Below are positions 54,201-64,000 of a stretch of DNA of 64,000 nt, piece after piece. Numbering within the stretch: position 1 is the first letter of the stretch; every line of letters begins with the position of its first letter. Both the position numbers and the translations under genes were made by a program. The stretch comes from Zygnema cylindricum (lineage: Eukaryota > Streptophyta > Zygnematophyceae > Zygnematales > Zygnemataceae). The stretch covers positions 34,089 through 98,088 of the forward strand of contig JBBHKE010002876.1 of the NCBI GenBank assembly GCA_037447655.1, written 5' to 3'. The notes beneath the pieces are model-generated. The model ran no database searches. It was given only the letters and a program-made list of their open reading frames with translations, and was not told the origin of the DNA.

Positions 54201-57199
54201 CGCTACCCCTCCCATAAATAGTGTGGCCACTAGGGGGGTGCCAGCTGGCAGCACCACAAGGGCCCACCAGGAAAACATCCCGAGAGTAGCCATGATGGCG
54301 AGATAGGGCCATCGTCGGTACCTGAAACGTACAGTAAAACCCCACAAATTTATTCTGTTTTTTTTTTTTTTCTAAATGGGAAACATGCTTCAAATATCAT
54401 CGAGACGTGAATTGGTTGCTGCAGGTCATGGTATAACAAAGAGGGTATTATTCATCAAAATTGTTAGTTACACAATAATGAGCTCGATGAGCCACCAGAG
54501 TGAGACTCGGAGAGTCCACACGAGCCTATCTTTTGTTTGCAAGCTAGAGAGATTGCTGTAATTGACCACTTTCCTAGTTGAAAAGTTATTGTTAGCCATA
54601 TTGTTTGTTTTCCCTTGGCAACTAATATAAGAGGGGAGACGGGTTGTGTTTTCAAGCCCATATAGGCTGTGGCTTCTTTTTCTTTTGGCCCAAAGTTCAT
54701 GTTCAAAATGTGGATTTTATATGTGGTTATCAACAAACTAAATGCAATTCCTACTCTCTTGGCAACACCTGACCTGATTAACTTTAAATATAAGTCATTG
54801 GTCGGCCTCAATACATAATCGTCATCCTAATTGTTATCAATCTACAGTAAACAATCGCATGAAAGGTTTATTGTCACCATAATTGTTGCTAGTGCTAAAG
54901 CTATATTGCAACCATATTTGTCATGGATGCAACAAAAAACTGTATTAACGTTATTATGTCACCATAATTGTTATTAGTGTAAAGTAAATAATCGCATTAA
55001 AGCTGTATTGAAATTGACGACTAACGACGAGTCACGGACCTGGCTGCAGTCTGTCCCGAAAAGTTTCTCATTAGTGTGTTCAACACCATAATTGACATAC
55101 CTAAGTCAAAAACACTCAGATTTAAAGTGGTGTCATGAACTCTAATGAGCTCAGGCTATGAAGCTATTTAGACATTTCATTGCTTTTTTTAGGTATAGTT
55201 GAACAGGTTCAATTGTTGGAAAAAAACAGAACTTGGGGGCTTCCAGCAAACAGAACCATGGATGCTGCGACTGATGATAAACTAAAGACAAAATGCTCTA
55301 AACTTAACTAAAGAAAAGATCAGTTTGCTTTAGAATGATAAAACGAGGACCATAGGAAAGGTATTGTGTCTAACCCCGATATTGGAAACGCATCCGTGAT
55401 GAGGCCGTAAATCGGTTTTAAATCCCACGGAATGCTAGATAGTGCCTGACCCAGATTTCAAATTTAGAGGGAGAAAAATAAAAGGAACAATAACAAAGAA
55501 AGCAATCGATCAAATGGAAAAAAATATCTAGGAGTTACAGAAGTTTCACCAACACCATTTTTCTAAAAACAACAGAAGACAAACAAGCCAAGGCAGACAA
55601 AGGTGGGAAACAACAGAAAAACAAAAAGGAAAAAGGGTGAGGGGGTGAAGGGTTAACGGACATGGGAAAGGCGGAACAATGTGTTATCATTCTTTTTCCC
55701 CATCAACTCAAAAGACTTAAATGTTTCAAAAAGAAAAGTGACATCTATTTACCCACCACTTCACCTTTGCCTGTGCTTTATATAAAAGAGGAGCTAATGG
55801 TAATTCATATTTTTCGGACATATTTGAGTCACTTGAAAATGAACCAGGCATTTCTTTCTGTTCCTCCTCAACATAGCTAAAACTGACACAAAGTACAGAT
55901 TCACCCTGACCGCAACATTCTCACCACAGCTTTAGGTTTTGAGTCACTTGATGATTAACCATATACCTCTTTCTGTTTCCTCTTCCCCACATTAAATCTT
56001 AATTTTGACACTAAGTGCAAACCTCATCCTAATGACATCTATTCGCAGACAACATTCATGTTATTTCTCGTGTTTATACAACCTAAAACCTTGGAAAAGG
56101 TTCTTTCCCATTACCATTCACTGAATGAACGCGGTTCACTATTTTTTTAACAAGTCTATTTAATGTTCTTTTTGCACTGAATAAGCTACAGGCTAAAAAC
56201 ATCACTTGTGTGGAATATACGTATTAGAAGGATAAAAACATTATAAACTTGCCAGCCTAATCCCCACCAACAGTGGTGATCGGTGTAACTTCCAGCCTCT
56301 CCCTTTACCTCCCTCCATTACCCCACAGTCTAACCCTAATACTATATCTCCCCTCTATTTCCCCACAGTCTTAACACCGTAATACCATACCTCCCCCCAC
56401 AGTCTCAACCCTACCAAGCATTCAAACCTAGTGGTAAATGGTGTAGCTCACAGCCTCTCCTTCTCCTCACCCTCTCCGACTCCCACATTCTTAACCCAAT
56501 ACCATGCATTCTCACATAAAGGCGATTGGTGTAACTTTCAGCCTCTCCCTCTACCTCTTCCTCCCCTCTATTCCCCCACAGTCTAACCCTAATATCATGC
56601 ATTCTCACCGTATACATTTGAGTTGCATCTGGCTGCAATTTCTGCACATCTTTCCAGTAATAGTTTGTACTTATGTCTTGCAGAGCTTCTGCAAATCCCT
56701 GATTTATTCCGTACACCAGCATGATTGCAGCAACCAATGAAAATCCAAACACGTGTCCAATGGTCAACAGCCAATCGTAGACATCGAAAAAGATTCGGAT
56801 TAACGGCCATCGCATCCATCCGTCTCTCTTTTTTGTTTTCTTGTGTTCGTTGTGAGGCTCATAAGCATCTACTTCGGATGAATCAAAACCCGAAGAGGTT
56901 TTAGATATTATAGGGTTTTCTGAAGAGTGTTTAGGGCTTTTAGGGTTCATGGCAGGGCTAGAATTTCTGTACATATTGGGGTTTTGTTGGAGATTTTCAG
57001 TCTCTAAAGTTATTTTTTTGTCAAATTCTCCAAATTCAACATCATTTGGTAAAAATAAATTCATTTTTGTTTCCCCGTTTGAGATTCCATTATTAAAATA
57101 GGTTATGGCTTCTGAGGAGTTTTCTGCAGAAGGAGACAAAATAGAGGATTCGGTGCTTTGATTACCCGGAATCGAGTCTTCAGAGGTGGCAATGTGCAT
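51259..57199 (-). CDS. BT1-family folate/biopterin transporter, six exons
   Basis: Minus-strand exons 57199-56609, 55445-55375, 54321-54114, 53092-52817, 52487-52296 and 51774-51259; 1,854 nt, 617 residues, frame kept throughout. BT1 proteins are twelve-helix major-facilitator carriers for folates and pterins; plant members act in plastid or other membranes. Residues 1-135 are hydrophilic. Landmarks: GINQGFAEALQDISTNYYWK (exon 1), SIPWDLKPIYGLITDAFPIS (exon 2), GYRRWPYLAIMATLGMFSWW across the exon 2/3 join, DVVIDAVVAEKTR (exon 3), SLSWGSMAAGGLLGYIISGP (exon 4), ISQAIFFWYTD and GYIGSLVGVAVYNRFF (exon 5), GIEGTLFAFLMSVSNFGRHT and EDYSSLWVAVLVRT (exon 6). The short exon 2 (71 nt) supplies the conserved PW..KP.YG..(S/T)D segment and was found by phase and motif. 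The start at 57199 is the first Met in frame; an additional 5' exon is possible. Exact substrate unknown. Confidence 0.93.
52501..52622 (+). repeat. GA-rich microsatellite in BT1 intron 4
   Basis: GGAGAGGGAGAGGGAGAAGG-type runs in the intron between exons 4 and 5. A similar short patch lies at 51788-51845 in intron 5. Confidence 0.8.
53316..53857. mobile_element. TA-flanked inverted-repeat element (family D) in BT1 intron 3
   Basis: Ends CACCGCCAATCGCTATTAG and CTAATAGCGATTGGCGGTG are exact complements, with TA at 53314-53315 and 53858-53859. 542 bp, no coding capacity. The tip sequence differs from the CACCGTGAATC type by changes matched at both ends. Confidence 0.8.
56255..56605. repeat. 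tandem repeats of about 90-130 bp spanning the BT1 exon 1 donor
   Basis: CAGCCTCTCC(C/T)T, CCCCACAGTCTAACCCTAAT and ATGCATTCTCAC recur several times across BT1 intron 1. On the minus strand ATGCATTCTCAC is GTGAGAATGCAT, which is the donor site itself. Confidence 0.8.
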
Positions 57200-57334
57200 A
57201 CTTTGAAACCTAAGTCAAAAAATTGGGATAACAATCACATAAAACTTGTAACAAGTAATGCTGCTTCCTGCAATCTTTGAGTCTGTCACTCAACTTTGTT
57301 CCTTCGAAAGAGCAAAGTGGACGCAATTTGAATA

Positions 57335-57763
57335 CACCGTGAATCGCTATTAGTGTTAATGACTTCATGTTTTTTTCGCCACTTAAAACATATTTTCTCC
57401 GTACACACTGTTGGATTTCAATTTGAGACCGCAATTTCAATCGGAAGCTGAGAATGTTACCTTTTAATCGCAACCGTCAGATCCACAATGCTACAAGTGT
57501 GTACGGAGAAAAGATGTTTTAAGTGGCGAAAAAAACATTAACGCTACACCGTGAATCGTTATTGGCCTTATGTACGCTATATCGGCACCCCAAAATTTTG
57601 ACATTGATACCTTAAATATAATAAATTACACTATTTAAAGAAGTGGACCATAATCTGTCACGTCTCTTGACACTAAATTAGAATCAATGACGCTAATTTT
57701 TTATTTACACTAATAATTTCTATACGCTAATAACGATTCAAGGTGTAATTACGATTCACGGTG
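57335..57763. mobile_element. TA-flanked inverted-repeat element (family A, copy 3), split by a second element
   Basis: Left end CACCGTGAATCGCTATTAG at 57335 and right end ATTACGATTCACGGTG closing at 57763, with TA at 57333-57334 and 57764-57765. The usual internal arms (CCACTTAAAACATATTTTC and AAAGATGTTTTAAGTGG) are present. Its right end is interrupted at a TA by the element 57547-57745. Confidence 0.8.
57547..57745. mobile_element. family B inverted-repeat element nested in the right end of copy A3
   Basis: Ends CACCGTGAATCGTTATTGG and CTAATAACGATTCAAGGTG, flanked by TA at 57545-57546 and 57746-57747. Removing it and one TA joins AACGC-TA-ATTACGATTCACGG, the expected right end of family A. 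This shows that the family inserts at TA and duplicates it. Confidence 0.8.
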
Positions 57764-58520
57764 TAGTGGCTGAATCGGTCCGGTCAAACCGTTAAACCGT
57801 TATGGTACCGAAACACCTGCCCCTGTTTACCCTAGCCACGCGCGGTTGATTATCACTTTCTCGGTTATCCGCCGCGCTTCTCCCCGTGCAGCGCATACCC
57901 CGCTCGTACATGTATATTTTGATTATTATTTTATTTTCATACTGTATTTTATCTCACGTATTACCGTAAAACATCGGCTCAAAGTTCAGAGTTCAAAAAG
58001 GGTTTCGGTGCTCCAAACCAAACCAATCGGTTTCTGAGATCGCACGAACCGAACCGGTTCAAACTGTTACCGTAACGAATTTGAGAAACCGAATAGGCGG
58101 AGTGATATTGACAGTACAGTACAGTACAGTAAAGTACATTACAGTACTGTACCGGTAGGGCGGTATAATGTCGGTGCGTCGTACGCTGTGCAGTACGTCC
58201 GTGGTCCCTTTGGGTTATTCCAGATCTAACGTGTGGTTGACACCACCCAAAAGGAAACCGTGCGATTTACTTCACAGTCCTTTGAAGGTTAAGGGCATGC
58301 GTGTGTTCAAAGTTAGACTTTCTGCCAACTGGGCACTTGCGGACTACCGTACAGAACTTTCACTTTTAGGACTTCCTCTTTGTTGAATTTTGGTAAAGAT
58401 TAGGTCAATCTGTATACTTCATTGTACGATTTATGTGCTTTTCGTACGACACGTTGAAAACAAAATGGCAATCGGAATTGCTATGTGGACTTTTCAAAAA
58501 TCTATGTGGACATCCCCAAG

Positions 58521-59326
58521 AAAATCGTACATAAAAGTACACTTCTAGGACACCTGCTGGTTTGTGAGGGGGTGTCCACCCAGTCCCGTCAGAAATTCTG
58601 CATCCGTACCGACGGCCGCTAACACCATCTCCAACAACGCGCGTGGAAACTTGAAAAGTCTTTATTGCAAAAATTGCGATGGCAAAACCATCTGAGCCGC
58701 TGAATTACAGATACGTCAAATAGGGTATCGCGTGGATTTCAGCCCCCCACCGCATGACAAGTGCCAAGGCGTCATTCTGATTGTGAGAATAGAACATTCT
58801 GTACGGCACTCCGACAACTAAACCAAAGTCACAACAGACAACAGCCCGCAGTAAAGTGCACACACCAATGATTAAAAAGTACGTCTTCAAATAAAGTATG
58901 GCGTCAGTAGAAAAAAAAAGAAACGTGAATGCCGCTTAGCCAGCACGACCGTATCAAAAGTACAGTACACCGTGAATCGCTATTAATGCTAACAATATTT
59001 TCGCCACTTAAAACATATTTTCTCCGTACACGTTGGCCTGATTTTCAATTTGAGACCCCCAATCGGAAGCTGAGAATCTTACCTTTCAATCGCAACCGTC
59101 AGATACAAAATACCACAAGTGTGTACGGAGAAAATATGTTTTAAGTGGCAAAAAAACATTAACCCCAATAGCGATTCACGGTGTACTGTACTGTACCTCA
59201 CTCATTGGCGAGGTCTCCACGCGCGTTTTCAGAGGGTTACCGGCCGTCGGTAAAATTTTTGACGGCGTTGGTGGACGACACCCGTCATGTCGCATTAGGT
59301 GTCCTGGAAATGTAAATTGTCGTACG
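58521..59326. mobile_element. long-inverted-repeat (foldback or Mutator-like) element, host of copy A4
   Basis: The left 130 bases and the right 115 bases are imperfect inverted repeats. AGGACACCT near 58547 pairs with AGGTGTCCT near 59297. CCGACGGCCG pairs with CGGCCGTCGG, and AACGCGCGTGGAAAC pairs with TCCACGCGCGTT. No transposase seen; limits are approximate and no target duplication could be fixed. Confidence 0.55.
58968..59183. mobile_element. TA-flanked inverted-repeat element (family A, copy 4)
   Basis: Ends CACCGTGAATCGCTATTA and AATAGCGATTCACGGTG, TA at 58966-58967 and 59184-59185, with the same internal arms as copies 1-3. It sits within the larger inverted-repeat element 58521-59326. 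Confidence 0.8.
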
Positions 59327-59819
59327 GATATTCTTTTAGGGTTCTCTACCTAGCACTTTGAGGTGTACAATTAGCAACTTACTTTGACTATTTATGAAGT
59401 ATATTGGTAAATTTGTTACAGGCTTGCAGGGCTCTCTTTTGATAACAACAGATCTACAAATGCTCTGCTGATTGAAATTTTCTGACGTAATCTGATGAGT
59501 ATTTCTGTTTTTGCAGAATGCGTATTCCTCTCTTAATGTATAACATCTTTTAGAAATGTTTGTTACTGAAGATTCTAAGATAGTTTCACGTTTTGTTTAC
59601 AGGATGGCTTGAAATAGGTTAAGAGCTAAGAGATGATTTAAAAAAAGGAGAAGCTTTGGATTTTTTTTTGGTTTGTAAAATAAAATTGGTTTATCAGATT
59701 TCAGGACTGCAAATATTTGCCTCTGTGTTTGGAGTTCTGCTGAAATTTGCTCTTTAGGATTTTGGAGAACTTATTCTGAGAGTTTTTAAGATTTTTTAAG
59801 AGCTCATTTTGTTTCTAAA

Positions 59820-62800
59820 ATGAGTTATAATCTGGTGCGAAGGAGGAGTAGTAAGGCGGAGCTTGCTTCTAAGTTAAGCACTTTAGTGGAACCTTTATTG
59901 AATGGAGAAAATGACGATGATTCACCGAAACCAGTATGTGTACAGCTTTTTTAATTTTAAGAATTTCGTTCGTTTTTTTTTTGTGTGTGTGTGTGTTTTT
60001 TTTTGTTTTCACGGTTTTTTTTCGGTGTGTTATTGGAATTTTCTTTACTTTTCTCTTGAGTGTTTTGCTATTAAAGGTTTTTCTGTGACGTGACACTAGT
60101 GAACAATAAATAGTATGTAATGTAACGGCCCTTTTTTCCCCTCCATGGAATGTAATGGCCTCGCCTTTTTTGGGGCAAAATTTAATGTGAACTTAGGGAG
60201 AGGGGGGGGGAGGGGGAGGGGGAGGGGGGACGACAGGGGGAAGGACGGGGAGAGAGAGAGAGGGCGGGGGAAGGAGAGAGGGGAGGGGTCGAGGGGAATT
60301 ACTAGGCGATTGTGATTTTGCAAGAGTGAAAAATGTGAAGCTATTTGTTGTTAGAGATACGTCGATGCGGTTTTTTATTAAAGCTTGACAAATAAATTTC
60401 CTATGAGAGGCAAATTAATACTCCAGTGCCAAAATATGTTGGAGGAAAAATACATTTTTTCCTCTCGATGTTTTTCTCTCACTCTGCATATGGTAAACCA
60501 GACGTTGTTTGTTTATATTTATGCAAATTCTTATAGGTAAAGAAATGTATGAATAATATTCATATAAATAAATTCTAGCCATCAATGCCTATGTGCAAAT
60601 TGCTTAATTAAATTTCCTGAAATTTATTTGAATCTATTGAAATATAATGTAAAAGTCACAGTTTATTACCAGTCTTGAGGTGTCCGATTCGTTTGTGAGA
60701 GTCAGTTCCATGCAACACCTGAGCTTTTTGATTCACAAGAAATTCAAGGGAAGAATAAGCCAGTAGCAACACTTCGAGTATGTTTTGGTTTCTCATCTTT
60801 GTAATTTTGGTCCCACTTTGTGGAGTGTTGTTTATAGAATTCCTTCCTCCCTCCCTCCCTCCCTCCTGTACATATCAATTATCGTCAAATCCTGATTGAT
60901 ATACAACCTCAATATTTATTACAGATTTCTCCCATTTTTAGATTTTGTTGGTGATGATAGCAGACCATATCTCAGTTTCGCATTTGTGTATGTTTTGCAG
61001 CTTAAGCAAGTCATTGATCCTGGAGATCCAAATAAAAGTGATGGAGAAGATTCTAAACCCAAGAAAGAGTCAAAACTGGAGTTAAAGGCATGGAAAGAGA
61101 ATATTGTCAATCTGGTAGCACAGTGGATGTCCTGGTTCGGTGAGTTTTTATACTCACCCTTGTTTGCTACAAGCTATCAGTTTCTTATGTGGACAACCAC
61201 ACTCCATCATGTTGTTCTCTTTTTGCATTTCATTTCTTTTTGTAATTCTCTTCCAGCTTTAAATGCCATCTGAGGTTCTGACGAAACAATTTCGTTGAGA
61301 TCAAACATGATTCACCCATCGGCTTTTTCATCGACTGAAGCTGTATTTGGCAATTTATTTACCATTTGGCAGATAATAAGCTGCATTTTAAATTTGTGAT
61401 TGGATTTGATTGGATTGGATTGTGATGTCAGAAAAGTTCAGGCCCCTTACTGAGTCTTACATAGATCAGGCTTATGTGACTAAACAGGACATGCATCTGC
61501 ATGGCCCCAGATTGTCTGTCTGTAAATATTATAGATATTGAGAGGCTGTATAATAGCATTTTTGATATAAGTGCCTGAATCTGACCGCAATGGACAATCC
61601 TTTTTCTTCTCATGCTCTGCTGGTTGCAGGACAGGTATTCGTGGGAGCTGGAACTGCATTGGCTGGAATTGGAGGTTCAATGGTTGGGCTCATATTGCTG
61701 AGATCGCGACAAATAGAATTACCACCCTTGATGCTTTCTCCTACTCAGGAGGAAAATTTGCGTAAACTTCAGAAACGGCTTAATGTGCCTTTCGACGGAT
61801 CCTTGGAGGAGCATCAGGTAGGTGGGACAGAGTTCACTTACTTTTGGCCATTAGGCTGGTTTCAGGTCATTGCACTAGCCGTTTTCAGTGATTGGGTGGT
61901 TTATGACTGAACGATTATGATCTGGATGGTGAAAAAATGCCAAAAAAAAAAAAAACGACGGTAAAAAACAGTAAACCTTCACATGCATTCTTTTGCAAAA
62001 ACAGTGAACGCTTTACATGGATTCTTTTGCAAAAACGGTGAATTCTTCACATGGATCGTTTTGCAGTATGGTAAACTGAACTCTTCACATGGATTCTTTT
62101 GCTTGCAGGAGGCTCTTAGGGCCCTCTGGAGGGCATCATATCCCGATAAGAAGCTGACGGGGATGGTGAGTGAACAGTGGAAGGACATGGGTTGGCAAGG
62201 AACCGACCCTTCAACTGATTTTCGGTGATTAAACTTCCTTAATAACCTAAAGGAGTATGCCAGTTGGGTTTGTTTTGTCAACGCTCAGAGTTCTTAGCAC
62301 TTTGTAAAACATGGTTTAGGAGGCCCCATTCTTACTAAGCGAACACTTACATAGACAGAAAAAGTAGAAAATACAGACACTTTTCTTCAACTTAGAGGAT
62401 GGGGTTCCCACGGCATTTTGTCAAGCTTGTTTAGGCATAAGCTATACCAAGAATTATTGAGCCCAAAAAAAGAAATCAAATCAACCAGCTTTGTTACTTT
62501 ATGGGTTTTTCCAATCATAATGTATGGTAATCATTTTACTATGTCCTTTGTAGCTGACTCAAAATAGCCTTAATGTTGACCTTTGTGCATCAGTCGCACT
62601 TTGTCTTCTATTTTGGGTTTATATTCACCTTTTTTTATGACCATATTTGGTATCATATTTGGTATGGGTGCCATGTGTTTGATTTGGTATACATGTAGCC
62701 TGTCAAGTCAGAGCTTTTTTACTGAAAGAGGTTGTTGATAGGTGTTTTTTATTTCCAAGTTTGTTCACACCATATGGTTGAGTGAATGCTTATGATATTT

Positions 62801-63688
62801 CACTCGTAGAGGGATGAAAAAAAAAAACAGTATCAGGAACTCGGTCAGATAATGTGCAATTTTTTGCTTGTTCTTTCTTTCGTGTTTGGTACTCCTTGCC
62901 CTGTCCCTCTCTTGGGCTATCTAGTTACCTGTAGCAACAACCTTAACATGTTTGATACTGATTTTATTCTTAAGGATAGTTCTAAAAAGGGAATTACAGA
63001 GAGATTTTGGTGACCTCCCATGCTCGTAAACCGTTGCTTTGCTCCTTTCTGTCTGATGTTTATTGTTTCTTCTACAGGGGCGGTGGATTTATTTCTTTGG
63101 AAAATTTGCTTCATTTTGCGTATCGATATCCGGTAAGCTTACCTCCTTCCGACATAAACCTTGGACGATAAAAAAAAAAACGGTAGGGCTTGAAATCAGT
63201 GCAATATGTTTTTGCCAGTGATACATTATTGTTGTTGGTGGAATAGAAATTCTCCTATGATTAACTCTTTCCTTTTCACGTTATACCATCATTGTTTTGG
63301 TTTTGAGGCTCTAAATAGTCTCCTTTTATTGGGGGGAAAATAGGGGCAAGCTTTTACCTTGTTTTTGTAAATTTATCTTCAGTATTTAACTCTCGGGCTA
63401 GCTTTTCCAACATTTATGATATATATATTATCTTTGTGAGAAAGCCTGTAGCTCTTTAAGGTGACCCTAATTAAGTGGCGAATTGCTTTTCAAATAGGAC
63501 CTGTTACCTGTCGAACCTGAGGCCTCTATTTTTGACAATAAGTGATAGACTTTCTTGACCATTACAGAGGGCATATCGACGATTATTGACAAAGGAGGAA
63601 GGCGAAAGATCGGTATGGGAGTACCCTTTTGCTGTCGCAGGCCTCAACGTTACCTTTATGCTTGTACAGCTCCTTGATCTTCGGGCAG
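59820..63688 (+). CDS. ELMO-domain protein, 5' part (gene runs off the window)
   Basis: Exons 59820-59933, 61001-61139, 61630-61817, 62109-62224, 63078-63132 and 63568-63688 (733 nt, frame kept); the last ends at donor GGGCAG|GTAGGG, so the gene continues beyond 64000. Start ATG gives MSYNLVRRRSSKAELASKLS. Exon 3 encodes a region with small hydrophobic stretch FVGAGTALAGIGGSMVGLIL, then RKLQKRLNVPFDGSLEEHQ. Exons 4-6 carry the ELMO core: EALRALWRASYPDKKLTGMV, SEQWKDMGWQGTDPSTDF, RGGGFISLENLLHFAYRYP and WEYPFAVAGLNVTFMLVQLL. ELMO-domain proteins of the ELMOD type act as GTPase-activating proteins on Arf/Arl small GTPases; plant members are small and cytosolic and few are characterised. The Arg expected in the GAP segment is compatible with RGGGFIS. 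No regulatory element recognised. Confidence 0.92.
60200..60295 (+). repeat. GA/G-rich microsatellite in ELMO intron 1
   Basis: GGGGGAGGGGGAGGGG and GAGAGAGAG runs. Confidence 0.8.
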
Positions 63689-64000
63689 GTAGGGCTGTGA
63701 CTGGAAATGTGTGGTATTGGATGGTTTCTACCATAGAACAAAGAGTAGGAATGAGTATGAAGTGTACGGCATATTCTAAACATGAATGATACTGTATACG
63801 GACTCTACGTCAGTGTATAAGGGTTTGGTGGCTTCAGGCCAAAAGTTGATGTCCAAATTTGTGCAGTCCCAGCGTGAAATCGTAAAAAATTATGCGGAAC
63901 GTCTCAAACTGTTAAAACTATTCACATTAGTAGTTTTTAGTATGAAGCCCTGTACTACGATCGTATTTTCGTTCTATGGTGTCAACCGTTTTTTTTTCTG

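Noticed and set aside
58168-58386. 72-codon open frame in the BT1/ELMO spacer
   Set aside because: Lies among inverted-repeat elements and has no similarity; probably chance.

Overview
The window is nuclear DNA of a green plant of the streptophyte line (charophyte alga or early land plant; I cannot name the species). The reasons are GT-AG spliceosomal introns, a nuclear gene for plastid ribosomal protein S20 with a transit peptide, a plant-type SEC16, a plant-type folate/biopterin (BT1) transporter, a plant-type ELMO protein, and an intron-less tRNA-Leu. Introns and spacers are AT-rich and crowded with (CCCTCT)n/(GGA)n simple repeats and small inverted-repeat transposons.

Layout, left to right. 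65-190 is the last exon of an unrecognised + strand gene. 2309-4517 (+) is a Gly/Ser-rich protein with a degenerate bZIP-like basic region and two apparent one-base frame breaks. 5.7-10.5 kb is a spacer with several small TA-flanked inverted-repeat elements. 11.6-12.4 kb is a minisatellite carrying a huge hexamer tract. 12440-19034 (+) is an eight-exon CinA/MoaB-Mog-type molybdopterin-binding-domain gene. 20.2-23.6 kb is a broken non-LTR retrotransposon with N-terminal zinc finger, reverse transcriptase and a restriction-like endonuclease-type tail. 24850-27040 (-) is plastid rps20. 27710-27790 is tRNA-Leu(AAG). 30611-46968 (+) is a fourteen-exon SEC16. 48.0-50.8 kb holds hAT-like elements and a second, older fragment of the 20 kb retrotransposon. 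51259-57199 (-) is a six-exon BT1 transporter. 59820 to the window end (+) is the 5' part of an ELMO-domain gene.

The genes are unrelated housekeeping functions (ER-exit-site assembly, plastid translation, folate/pterin transport, small-GTPase regulation, cofactor metabolism), not a pathway cluster. I found no operon-like or defence-like system. The interesting signal is how this genome changes its genes. Short tandem duplications have captured splice sites in three genes (15, 93, 44 and 72/63 bp). SEC16 grew its N-terminal half by duplicating phase-1 exons around an 'FSFLEE' motif, including one copy flipped into antisense. Two hAT-like families with 8-bp target duplications and a TA-targeting inverted-repeat family (one nested inside another) sit in and between the genes.

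Exon borders were placed by hand from splice consensus, frame phase and family similarity, without transcript data. SEC16, BT1, rps20, CinA-like (exons 2-8) and ELMO keep frame across all junctions except for one frame break in SEC16.
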